A stretch of 64,000 nt of DNA, taken from contig NHZP01000019.1 in assembly GCA_003313425.1 (NCBI GenBank), positions 744,001-808,000 of the forward strand. Direction: 5' to 3'. This document shows, piece by piece, positions 13,101 through 24,611 of this stretch. The position numbers and the translations under genes were made by a program. Under the pieces are notes generated by a model. The model saw only the letters and a program-made list of their open reading frames with translations, was not told where the DNA came from and did not search any database. This DNA comes from Pseudopyrenochaeta lycopersici. Lineage: Eukaryota > Ascomycota > Dothideomycetes > Pleosporales > Pseudopyrenochaetaceae. The stretch's first letter is position 1, and every line of letters starts with the position of its first letter.

Positions 13101-15220
13101 TCTAATTCTCTATTACTTTAACCCTAACCTGCCTATAGTTATTAAGGCTAACGCCTTAGACTACGTAATAGTAAGAGTCCTATCCTAGAAGGACGAGGGA
13201 GAGGTCCTCTAGCCTATTACGTATTACTTAAAGAGAATAAACCCTACTAAGAGTAATTATAAGATATATAATAAGAAATTACTTATAATTATACGCTACT
13301 TTAAACACTAGAGACTAGAACTAGAGGGAGCCTACTTCCTAATTAATATATTAAGTAATTATAAGAACCTATAGTATTTCGCGACTATAAAATAACTAAG
13401 CTACTAATAAGCCTACTAGTTAGAGTACTTATCTTATTTTAACTTTATAATTACGTATTAACTAGGCAAGCTAAGAGAAAAACCTAACGCACTAATACGA
13501 CGCTCCTAAGACTAGCCTGCCTAAGAAGAGGCATATAACGCTTGTAAATAGACACTACTACAACTAGATCTGTTTAAATATCTAATATCTAAGGCACCCT
13601 CTAGCGCTTATAATCTTTCCTTATTAGAAACTAAACGCTCTATCTAAGAGATTATTAACGTAGAATACGACTCTAACCTATTTATACAAGAAATCTTAGC
13701 CCTATTAAGAACTAATACTTAGTAATCTAAGAAAGTCTTACTCTCAGAATATAAAGAATAAAATTAGCGCCTGTACTACTAGGGACGACTAGTAATCTCT
13801 ACACACGACAAACTTATTATTAAGCTCTTACGCGCAGCATATAACTCTCCTACAGGCAGCTACCTAGGATAAGAAAAGACGTTAGAAATCCTCTAAAGAG
13901 AATACTACTAGCTAAACATATTCTAGATAATCTGCTGTTATATTACCTACTATTATACCTACTAATAATTAAAAGCCTCTTATAAGAAGTATTATAGCCT
14001 GCTTAAGCCTCTACTAGTACCTAAAAGATAATAGTAAGATATATTAGTTAACTTTATAACTAACCTCCCTAAATCTAAAGGATATACTAATATTATAGTA
14101 GTAGTTAATTAGCTATCTAAATACTACTACCTAATCCCCTGTGCTAAGATAGAAGCTCTAGACGTTACCTAGCTGTTTATTTACTACGTGTAGGTACATT
14201 ACAGCCTTCTAAATACGATTATCTTTAACTATAGTAGACAGTTCGTCTCTGCTTTCTTTAACAAACTCTGTAAATAATTAAAAATTAACTAACGCTATTT
14301 AACTAGCTACTACCCTAAAACTAACAGCTAGACTAAGATTATAAATTTAGTAATAGAGCAGGTCCTACGCGCGTATACAAACTATTAGTAAACTAACTAA
14401 GTTAGCTACTTACCTATTACCTAATTCAAAGCTAATAACATAGTCTTAGAATTAACTAGGTTATCTCTAATAATAGCCTACTTTAGCTAGAACCTATAAA
14501 TAGGTTTTAAACTACCCTTAAATATAAGGAGAGCCCTGTACTAGGCTCTACAGGCCTAAGAAGCTAACTAGATAATTAAGAAGATGCGTAATATAATAAA
14601 GTTTATCCGCAAAGAAATAATATAGGCCTAAGCCTATTAATAGGAACACGTAAACAAGAAACGCCTCCTAGCACCTGCATACAAAGTAGGCGACGAAGTC
14701 TAGCTTAATACTCAAAATATCTGTACTTAATAAGCCTCAAAGAAGCTAGACTAGAAGAATCTTAGCTCCTACTGCGTAGCTAAGAAGATCTCCTCTTACG
14801 CGTATAGACTTAAACTGCCTAAATCTATAAAGATACACCTAGTTTTCTATATCTCTTTACTCTAACTAGCTACAGCTAAGTTAGACTACTTACCTAGTTA
14901 ATAAGTAATACTACCTAGACTAGTAATAGTAGATAAGGAAGAAGAGTACTTTATTAAAAGTATAGAGGACCTGCGTCTTAATAGATAACGTAACTAATAT
15001 AAATATCTAGTAAAGTAAACAAGCTATAATAAGATAAGTTAGGAACCTGCTATAGACTTAAAAGATAATTAAGCTATAACTAATTTCTATAAGAGGTACC
15101 TTAATATCTTAGAGCTACCTAAAACTACGCAAGAGTAAGAGTAAAGTCTTTACTACGTAAAGATACAAACCTAATACTAGTAATAACACTACTCTATAAA
15201 TACCCCTCACAGGAGCTTAA

Positions 15221-15237
15221 AAGTAAGAGGGGGGTAC
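15221..15237 (+). other. Polypurine tract of gypsy B
   Basis: Purine run agtaagaggggggtac immediately 5' of the right LTR. This is the expected site of plus-strand priming and fixes the element's orientation. Confidence 0.75.
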
Positions 15238-15459
15238 TATTACAGTAACTACTATAGTTCCTGTAACACCTAAATTAGCTAGCCCTATTAAGGCCTAAGC
15301 TTAAGTATAGGCCTAGCCCCTAAGTATTCTTCTGCACCTAAGTTTCTGTTCTCTTCTCTTCTTTACGCAACGTCTTATATTATACTTAAGATTATACGTA
15401 GTATAATAATTAAGCTATTAGTTAAGCGTTGAAATCCCTACTTGTAGCCTCTCGTGACA
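15238..15459 (+). repeat. Gypsy B 3' LTR
   Basis: Starts TATTACAG (mutated from TGTCACGG) and ends CTCGTGACA (intact). The mutated edge is the inner one, the mirror image of the 5' LTR. Confidence 0.87.
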
Positions 15460-15464
15460 GAGGT

Positions 15465-15945
15465 CTAGTTTAGCAACAGCGTTACCTAGCCTAGTAGTAT
15501 AGTAGTTCGTGTTTTCTATCTTAGTATTACTTATCTTAAGGGTATCTAAAGTATAAAGAATCTTAAAAGCTATTAGTAAGGATAGCTAATAAGACTATAA
15601 GGTTAGTTCTCTAGTATAGAGTGAGGGACTAGATAGAAGGGGGGTTTAATACTAAGATAGTAAGAGGGCGCTTCTATAAAGAGTACTAAGGGTTAAGAAT
15701 AATTAGTATTACTATTACTATACTATAGAGTATAATATTAAGTTAAACATAATAAGCTATAAGGGTTTATTGTGGCGATCTATATACATAACGCGCTCGT
15801 CGCGCTCGCTGCGAGCGCCGCGAGCGCTCGTCCTTGGCAGAACGAGCGGTCACGTGACATGTGACAGAGTGGAACACTGGCGCTTTCTGACTGGCTGCCA
15901 GCGTCTGAGGCTCCTCCTTCCTGTCCAGGATTTCAGATCCTAACA
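15465..15945 (-). mobile_element. Gypsy A2 fragment, right piece, ending in a GC-rich LTR-like stretch
   Basis: Continues the gag-like sequence broken at 9927 (cttatcttaagggta is shared with gypsy A near 9340) and then the 5' end of the element. From about 15765 to 15945 the sequence is GC-rich; on the minus strand it begins TGTTAGGATCTG and ends near a TATA-like tgtatatagatcgc. It includes a CG-dense segment at 15786-15832 that can fold as gctcg-ctgcg-agc hairpins. I read it as the A2 5' LTR. No gene is seen. Confidence 0.5.
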
Positions 15946-15974
15946 GATAGAAGGATTTAAGTGTTCTTAAAAAC

Positions 15975-16017
15975 CGCGTGCATTAGGTGGGGACGTGCAT
16001 CAGGTGGTGGAACACGT
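15975..16017. mobile_element. Orphan DNA-transposon end 1 (doubled 13-bp motif, then cacgt|TA)
   Basis: Two direct copies of gtgcatYaggtgg (15978-15990 and 15995-16007) lead into aacacgt and a TA. This is the same end architecture as the complete TIR elements at 29464, 47112 and 49241. No matching opposite end was found in the window, so it may be a relic or have its partner to the left of position 1. Confidence 0.4.
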
Positions 16018-16191
16018 TACACCTTAGTGCCGTTTTAAGAGTGCTAAGTAACTGCACTTATACTTATTAGTATACTCTTAGTACGTAAAATGTTCTCCTA
16101 GTTATAAGGAATTTAATGCTTCGATTGCAGCGTTAATACCTGCCATGGTGGTGGAGAAATCGCGTGTTGAAGTTTGGCGGGAATTTCGTGT

Positions 16192-16235
16192 TCGCGTTCC
16201 TCAGGTGGTGGCGTTCCTCAGGTGGGGCGGCACGT
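16192..16235. mobile_element. Orphan DNA-transposon end 2 (doubled 14-bp motif, then cacgt|TA)
   Basis: Two direct copies of cgttcctcaggtgg (16195-16208 and 16212-16225) followed by ggcggcacgt and TATA. It is in the same orientation as orphan end 1, so the two are not opposite ends of one element. It lies about 290 bp before the CorA-like gene start and may now form part of its promoter or 5' UTR. Confidence 0.4.
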
Positions 16236-16524
16236 TATAACGTCCTCCCCTGCTCTTGCGTCTCTCTTGCATGTCGGTTGGCCGTATGTACCATGCCCCG
16301 CAGATTTGGCCCCAATTGTGTTTGCAAGGTGCGTCACACCATGGAGAGCTGCGTTTCTTCGCTGGGCAGACCGGTCAGCGTGCACAAGGCATTATTGGTG
16401 GGTCACGCTAGCAACATCTGTCCGCTATCAACACCCTACGTGTGCGTCCAGCTGAGCTATCGCGCATCGCCCACGACTCCATTAGAAAGTCCTGACCTCT
16501 TCGCGTTCAAGGTTTGGATCGGCA

Positions 16525-19500
16525 ATGGCCAAAAAGAAGAAGTCGTCGAAGAGTGGCCAACTGGCTCCATCGATGTGGGATGAAGTAGGTCAGAGCAGCA
16601 AGCCGACACATGGTCCGCTCTCGGAATCCGACCCTCCGGAGCCGACTTCTGGCAATGCAACGAAGGATATGCGAGATAAAATTGATGAAAATTGTGGTAG
16701 TGGCGTCGCGGAAGCACACAGAGAAGTAAATGCTAGCCGCGCCCTCGATCAACCAATAGACCCCGAACATTCCGCGTGTTCGGAGACCACGAGAATAATG
16801 CCGGACGCTCTTGCCGCAAACGTTGATTATGATTTCGACATTGAAGGTTCTGAAGGAATTCGGTATTCTGGCAGATGGAATGAGGGAAACGAAGGAAGAT
16901 CTCCTGCACCACTGGACGCTTCAGTCATTACCGATACCAGAGTACCAAACCCCAGAAAAACGCCTGATACCTACACTAGCGAGGCAATGCTGGCCGTGCC
17001 CATGATTGGCGGCAATGATGACGCATCCGACCCTGAACGACAACCTATAAAAGTCACTCGACTCTTCGGGACTTCTAACCAGGACAATGAAGGCTGGCCA
17101 TCCACATGGGAATCATCGAGTGAGCAGACACCGAAGAAGGGGGGCAATATACTGAGCTCTGAACTTGCTGTCGGGCGAAATAAACCGTTCACCACTACGG
17201 AATCCATGAACAAGGCTGATCTGTGGAACTTCGACTTGAAAACTTGGCCAGCAACTAGAGATCCAAAAGGCATTCGAGCCGAGGGACCCATTTTCGGACA
17301 TGTGAGGCCCTATTATAATGAAGGTGTGAACTACCTTGTGGCTAACCTATCGCAGTCTCAGAAAAAAAGGAAGAGCAACCATGCTTCTGATCCTGTAGCC
17401 CTAGCCGTCGAAGAACCAACCAATGACGAATGGATGTCTTTCTCTACGGCTGCAAAAAGCTCAGCTGAAAAAGGCAAACGCAAAGCGGATGAGACCACAG
17501 AAGAATCCGAACGCAACATTCCAGAAGGCCTGGAAGCTGTTGGAAAACTCAACCAGATGGATATGAGGCACGCGCGGGACACAGAAATAAATCATGGCGC
17601 TGTGAAAGGAGAATCACAGCAGTCATTGTCTACTCCTTCCTCTGAAGAGAGAAATATAGGGCTCGATTACGACCATACAGGCACGTGGCCACCAACCAAT
17701 CATAGCGATGAGGAGTTTAGTTCAGATTATGAGTCGTGGCCTGGATACCTACCTCAGCAACAGTATGCATCAAACAGGTTCCGGCAGTTTGCCTCGTATG
17801 GTCCATATCAAGGACTGGCGTCGTACCCTAACTATCACCCATCATATTTGCAGCCCATCCAGCCATATGCCGCACAATACCCTTTTGTCTACCAAACGCC
17901 CCACGGGCTGATACCAATTCAGGAGTCTCAGTATTACGGTATGCGACAACAGCCTAGTGTCCCACGCGGTACCAACCGGACCCGGAGAAAACCGGCAAGA
18001 TCCTCTCATCACCTTACAACAGCAGGAGCAAGTGGTAACAATAGAACCCGTGTATCAAATCCTTCAGTATCTGGTTTGAAACAAGGGGATGTACTTAAAG
18101 CTGTAAATTTGCATGAAGAATCGCTGGATACATCATCAAAATCGTCACGGTCGAAATCGACGTTGAAAGCAGTTCAGCACCCTCAGTCCCACATCTCGCA
18201 GCCCAATAAGCGATCAGGGGGCGCAGTCTCCCTGGAACATGATAAAAAGGCAGGGTACAAATCACCGACTTGTGAGGATTACGACAGTGATGAAGTGAAC
18301 GACGCTAGTGTTCCACAGTCTTCAATGCCCCAGGAAATGTCGGCCGATACTGGATATGAACCACAATACAGCAGAAGAGGTCTGGACCAACCATCAGCAT
18401 CCAGTCGAAGACATTCTCGAGAGCTTCATGACTCATTCAACAGGCCTGAATCGCGGAGAAGGCCTTCAAACACACGAACTCGCTCAAAGCCTTTTTATGT
18501 GTGTAGTGAGGCGGCTCCACGCCCAGCACTTGCGCCTATACAATCGCGCAAGGCCCCATTATCGCGCCACACTATACCGGTTCCCGCATTTACCTATGAG
18601 CCACCGCCTTCCGCACCTGTCTTCAGATCGCCGGCGTTTGCCTCTGTTTATGAATCGGCACCTTCCGCTCCTGCACCGGCGCCTTCTGCTTCTGTTCTTC
18701 CGCCGTTCACCCCTAAGCTATATGATTCTACAGCAATACCTGCTACAAGGTATAATGCAAGAGATAATATTCAGCCTGTGGAATTCCCCGAGCCTTCAGT
18801 ACAAGATCTTGCTCTTCAATCCGCATCTTTAGGCGTGGAGGAGACAATACACAATAATCCAACTCTTGTACAAACAAGCAGATCTGAAGGCCTAGTAATG
18901 GCAGTCTCAGTCCAATGCAGCCATGCGACGCTTCATTCCCGTTTCTCAACACTGCTCTACCAGAACTGGCCAGAACGTATGGCCAGCAATGATCTTGGAG
19001 ACATCTTTGTCAAAAAAGCTGTCAACGCAAAGCGTTTCAAGAAACGAGATGGATCACACTCGATTGAGCTGGATTGCGACAACGGTCCCTCTCTTACAAA
19101 ACTTGATAACACGTACCAACTACAGTGGTTGTGAGTTCGTATGAATCGATCTTGAGGTCGATTGTAATTAATCTTACATCATCTAGACACTTAAATCGAT
19201 GCCGGATGGATCTTGTGGACTTTGAGGTCAGCCAATTTTATTCCACTATAATTTCGTTCTTGACAATTTTCAGAACACGTGTCTCAATGCACCCGGAATT
19301 AGTGGTGAGCTACGGTTTGTTGTACTCAGACTCTTTAAGCAGGTCCAGGACAACTTTCGAAAACGCTTTTTTGATGGCTTTGCAATCGACCCTGGCACCG
19401 TCTTGCGTTGTGACGGGACTTCTTCAAGAGCAGCAAATAATCATGAACTCTCAGCAACCTTTGTCTGTTTCCCATATCTTTCAGTAGGGTCTCGTCGGCA

Positions 19501-22500
19501 AAATTCCCAATTACCTGCGCATGATTACCCAATCAGAAGTATAATGCGAATCCTTTACCCATACGAGTCAACAGAGGATCGCGAAACTGCGCCTAGTTTC
19601 TGCAAAAATATGCCACACGCCTCAGAGAGTGTCTTGTATGTGCCACAATTGTGGGCAGTAATTATCGGTTCCAGTAAGCAGTTCGAGTTATCATTCCATC
19701 CAGAATTATAAACTGAGGCAACACATAGAATACATTGTAACCTGCGCTGATATTGGAGGTCACGATTTGTTCGGCTCTTCTGTGTCTATAGTCCAGGCAT
19801 TAAACTCAAGAGACCATATTCCTGTCATCCCAGAGGATTGGCTCGCGCAGACTGGTCGTGTCAGCAGTGCTTCGCAGCATACTTTTAATGAGAAGCGTAC
19901 GAGCTCTGAGCAAGATAAGGCATTGAACCAGTCCGTTACTTTCAATATGGATTACAGCACCCAGAGCCTGGTAGATAATAAAAGCATCGCATCAGTTCAA
20001 TTGTTTGACGGCATGCGAGTCGAAGAATTTTTGGTCACAGATGATGATCATATCACGTCAGCGTCATCGCCAATACCAAACAGCCCATTAGCGGACCTTA
20101 GTAAATCGCCTCTACGTGACAATCAGGTGGAAAATGGATATCAGTTTCCGTCAGTTCAGGATGCAAATGAGAGTGGAGACCAGGTTATGCCTGACCAGAA
20201 CGACATATCTTCAGCTTTTTCCATGATATTTAAACATCAGGATCCAGGAATGAATGCCAAAATTCCCGAATCATTCCCTCCCAAGAGTATTGAAGTTGTC
20301 GAACCAAAAGAAACGTCTTCCATAGGGAACGATCTTACCGAAGAACAAAACTCAATTCTTTCCATGCTCAGCTCCTTGACAGAGCCTCAAATGAACACTC
20401 AGTATCTGGAAGCATTCCAAACGTGTTTGACCTATATTCTACACATATGGGCGGATAGTTCTTATAAGAAGGAAACAGAGCAGCTTGGGATTCTCACCAA
20501 ATTAGAGGATAGCATACCTCGTGCCGAAATGTTGCAGAGCATGTGTGATCTAGAGCTCCAGGGCTCAGTTTTTGCTCAACATCTTGAATATAGGGACGCT
20601 ATGTTAAATGCACTCGGAGTCAAGAACTCCTCATGTCAAAATGAGCTAAGGAATCTTGGCGAGGCTGTCCGGGAGGCCATAAAACTTCTCAGTACTGTTC
20701 CCGGTTCCGAGCATAGTGTGGCAATAGGGCCGGCAAAGAGACATCTTGGTGGTCAAATCGACTTATTGCAACCCACGGGTCAAAGCATAAGCGAGATCAA
20801 TAATAAGAAGCACGGCCTCCGTCGAAGAAGCACTCCCCCATTTCTTACCTGGGCATGGCTGAGCTCTGAATTCGATAAAAGCGTCAGACCTGAGCGCCTC
20901 GCTGCTGAGAATCTTTTTGCAATCATGGAAGATATTGATCGCAATCTCAGACGCCGTAATGAAATCTCTTACACTCTCGCCATGGAAATAAGCCTCGCTG
21001 AGTGGGATGCCAGGATATCTGGATCACAGCATCAGCTTTCTCGTCTTTCTAGTGAGCATCTGGGTGGTAGTCTCCTTGGTGTACCCACGCATTCCAGGCC
21101 GCATATGCTCAGCGAGCCTCCTTCCACGCCACGTCGATCTATTGTCGATTTGTTGGGTGAAGATGCTTTACTTCAGGCGCAGAAGAGCGCAATCCACGCT
21201 GCTATTGACGACTTATCCTCCTACGCGAAGAACTTCGTAGGGTTGTTTATACCCTGCAGCTACCAACATGCGGTCTCAAAAAAGATATGGGGCTCACTTT
21301 CGTTACTGCTGAAGGTAATTGCAGATTTCTATATACGTATCATCGACTTTCCTCCGTGCTTCTGTGTCAACCTTTCTCCTAGTTAAGGTTTTAGTATCTC
21401 TATCACAGTTCTCTAGGAGTCAAACTTATGTGAGACCCGTATTGTCTCACTAGGTTCCTCTATATTACGTCTGAGCTGATCTCTCTATTTTTCTCAGTGG
21501 TTTATGGACTATAGACTGATCCAGCTTCCAGAGCGCGACATCTACCCTTGGCGATGAAGAACGCGAAAAGCAAAACTATATCATTCGACCACTTGATTCA
21601 GAATTCATGACCAGATATGGTATTGAGCCACCCCCTGTCTCGCTCCGAGATTGCTCAGCATGCAGGGATGGACACATGCATAAATCTGTTCAGGACGCTG
21701 TCTACCATCTGAAGCGCGTTCATTTTAAGTATGAATCGCGTTTATCGGAGCTTGCGCATCTTCAAACAACACATCCCCACTGGGTGCGTACTGAGAACCA
21801 AGTCCGTAATGAGCTAGCCAACAAGCACCAATTACGGTTGCTTCAAATTTGTCTTAGCTATCTCAAAACACTTTACGCACGGGCAGAAAAGATTCACCTT
21901 GGTATATCTCATGACGAACAGACAGATGTAGCCAGGTACCAATTACCCAATGACCTCGTTGATTGCTTCGAGGCAACCGCACTTTTCATCATGCAATGTG
22001 CGACATCTTTGATTGCTATCGAAGATGAGATGCGCCGATGGCAGCACGTTCCGGGACACTCGCTCGAAGAAATCAAAACGCCTGTCGTGGAATATGCCGT
22101 TGAGCGGTTGGGTGAATTGGGGCAAGCTGCGCAGTCATCGATGACTCGAGCTGAGAAGACTTTGGCTCTGTCTGATCCTGAGACAAACTTAGTCAGCATG
22201 GGCGCTGCTGGACCTGAGCTGTTGGTGCTAGTTCTTTTCCAAAATTTACAGAAAAAACAGCTGCTTGAGAATGTTGATATGGATGTTAACCAATTATATC
22301 AGGAATCTACATCGAAATTGGTAAGTCTGTTTTCAGTATGACGCCATATTTCAACGTATCGATTCCATCCTAAGTGATCTTTGATTTGACTACGTTGCTA
22401 ACTTCGTGGTCTCTAGCAATACCAAGTCAACCAATTTCCACGAAAGCGTTTGCTTCGAGATATTCATACGTTACAAGAAGAGCTGTCAGTCATCCAGGTT

Positions 22501-23168
22501 GTGAACTCATGGCAGCAACAGAGCTTCGAAAAGCTAGTCAAGACGCTTGACCCCCAATCTTTCGAAAACCCACCGCCGAGCCGTATCACCATGTTTCCTT
22601 CAGAATCTGAATGTTTGACTTCGGGATTAAAGGATCTTGAATCCAAAATCACTGAGCTAGAAGCGTTAAAACACAGAACGCAGTATCTTCGGGAGCAATT
22701 AAAGCAGAGTGTTGAGATCCTTGAGGAGGATCATGGAAAAGCAATTTTGGTTTTCACCATGATCACAACAATATTCCTGCCACTGTAAATAATTTGCTCC
22801 CCGAACAGCTGCGGACTATGCTAACATTGTGTAGGTCCTTCGTCACTAGCTTCTTTGGTATGAACACAGCAGACATTCGCAACACGGGCAAAAGCCAAGG
22901 CTTCTTCTGGGCCATTGCACTGCCGGTCACAGCTGGAATTGTCTTTGTTGCTGTGGTACTGGCGTATCAAGGAGACAAATTGTACGACGCGGTTGTACAA
23001 GTGGTCCATCAGTTGAGGGAACAACGGACGAGGAGAAGCATACCCCAACTAGAGCCGAAGAAATCGTGGGATAAGGCGTTGCCCCTTCACCAACGCTCAT
23101 GGAGCTTGCGTAGACAGAGTGGGTTTGGTTTTAAGCCACTGGATCCGGGGACCCTGCGACTACGGTGA
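16525..23168 (+). CDS. Large CorA-like Mg2+ transporter-family protein (fungal type, GMN motif), 7 exons, ~2040 aa
   Basis: Proposed exons are 16525-19130, 19187-19226, 19274-19673, 19729-21314, 21532-22320, 22417-22784 and 22835-23168, 6123 nt in all, which keeps frame throughout. The first ~850 residues are low-complexity, with a Lys-rich start (AKKKKSSK), a Tyr/Gln/Pro-rich stretch at about 405-480 and a Pro/Ser/Ala stretch near 690-735. Recalled family-like blocks follow: CDGTSSR, VLYVPQLWAVIIGSS and, at about 1583-1608, a Cys/His segment (CSACRDGH then HLKRVHF). The C terminus has a coiled-coil-like region, then TM1 containing FTMITTIFLPL, the CorA signature GMN at about 1938-1940, and TM2 (WAIALPVTAGIVFVAVVLAY). 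The GMN join across the intron at 22785-22834 is strong. Ion transport is known for CorA proper; fungal giant forms lack a proven role. The two short introns at 19131-19186 and 19227-19273 are the least certain; the N-terminal 869 codons could be predicted as a separate gene. Confidence 0.8.
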
Positions 23169-23344
23169 AATTGTGGGTATGCCACGGCGATCCCCATTGA
23201 CTCGGTAATTCTCAACGACTTTCAATGCAATACTGGTTTCCAGCCTTCTGCAGTGAGAACAAGCGTTACGAAATGCATTATTCGAGGTATATGGCGAGCC
23301 TATTCCAACAACTACCGAAACATCTCAATAAGCCAAAACCTGTT

Positions 23345-24611
23345 TCAGGCCTCACTTGATGATCGAACAGGGGACAAATTCGTTTTGCTAGACATCTCAT
23401 GGCCGTTTGACGTCGTCTTGGATCTCCTCTTCCTCAAAATCTCACCATAAACAATTGCGCCGAGGTATGACACACCCATGACGCCAGCAAGGACAGAATA
23501 AACTATCATATATGTAGTGCTGACGCCAGATAGTTGCATACCGAGGCCCCCATTGACCATTCCTAGAATGATAGCAATTCTTCCAACCCAAATATGGCTG
23601 TAAGAGCTTGCGGAGCGTGCTCCAGTCTGTACAAAGCGTACATGATGGAGCCATCCAAACAGTGGCTGGAACAGCATCAAAGCGACGATCACAATGCCGA
23701 GGATAGGATGTGCTTCCTTCATGTAATTGTCGATGATACCATAATATAGCCCCAGACCAAAGGCTGCTGCGTAAAGGATCCAACTGAACAATTGGATACC
23801 CGCGTGGACCCATATTAGACCAGGAAAGTTTCCGACGCGGATAAGGATACCTCCGAGAGGGAAGAGCAACACGAAAGCAAGAGATGCGAAGATACCATGG
23901 CACCAGAGTACGGCAGCAGTGTTAATGCTAGATCCTGCGTTCTCAGTGGCGGCTGTGGTGGTGGTGATAGTGGCGTCCTGGAATGGATTGGTACTAGCAC
24001 CGCCCACTGCCGAGGCGAAAGACCAGGTGAACTCGCCATGTGCACTGTGCTCCCGGAAATTTGCTTCAACATCGGTCGAGTCCATTGGACTGCCGCTCAA
24101 GTGTGCAGTAATCCAAGCAGCGCTGCTTGCAGTAAAATCCATTGTTCCGCTTGAGCCCCAGCTTTGACAATTTCCGCATCGCACGTTCGCAGTCATGACG
24201 CTGTTTGCCACGCCGCTCCCACTTAGCAATTCAGCGTCGATACTTGAGTCGTACGTTGGCATTATCTCACCGCGGGAGTGACGGGGTGAAAGCGTAACAT
24301 TGCCATTGCCGTTTGTATAGACGACGAAGACGTTGGCATTTGACATGCCGTTACTGCCTTGGCCGAGAGCAATCCAGGAATAGGTTGTCGGGCCACTGAT
24401 TGAGAAGTAAATGTCGCCATTGCCCGTTTGCGCTGTTGAGGCAGGGATGTTGAGCCGATAGCAGACATTGGAAGATGTGCAGTGTTCTGCTATTTGGGCT
24501 TGGGCCAGGACACCTGAATGATTGTTAGCAGGAGCTTCGTCTAAGTTTAAGATCGGGATGCTTACCAAATGCTAGAGTAGCAGCCGCCGCTTTGAAATTA
24601 GGGGACCGCAT
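23345..24611 (-). CDS. Secreted-domain DOMON/CDH-type cytochrome plus cytochrome b561 membrane protein, 404 aa
   Basis: Exons are 24611-24566 and 24513-23345 (52-nt intron, GTAAGC donor, gctaac branch); 1215 nt in frame. The first exon supplies a signal peptide (MRSPNFKAAAATLAFGVLAQA, likely cut after AQA), which the long open frame alone would miss. Residues ~22-190 form a beta-rich DOMON-like domain as in the cellobiose dehydrogenase cytochrome. A Thr/Ser-rich linker follows, then five TM segments with the b561 His pattern (LWCHGIFA, HAGIQLFSW, HPILG, LHHVRF, YSHIWVGR). The tail is Arg/Lys/Ser-rich. Family knowledge suggests transmembrane electron transfer with an extracellular heme domain; donor and acceptor are unknown. 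Convergent with the CorA-like gene, 176 bp apart. Confidence 0.85.

Larger units (their letters stand above)
9928..15459 (+). mobile_element. Ty3/gypsy LTR retrotransposon B, complete length, RIP-degraded
   Basis: The element is 5532 bp, with 222-bp LTRs (9928-10149 and 15238-15459) and a 5-bp target duplication GAGGT at 9923-9927 and 15460-15464. A purine-rich tract lies directly before the right LTR, giving plus orientation. The reverse transcriptase signature reads YLNNILIY at about 12704-12727 (family YLDDILIY; both Asp codons changed GAT to AAT). An integrase-core-like stretch lies at about 14030-14150, where a stop-interrupted frame resembles the gypsy pattern with a D-F-I-T-x-L-P-K segment then an N-I-I-V-V-V segment. 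Every frame is broken by TAA/TAG. Confidence 0.87.

Noticed and set aside
16164..16583. Open frames on both strands upstream of the CorA-like start
   Set aside because: They overlap the orphan transposon end and the start of the large gene in other frames; no independent support.
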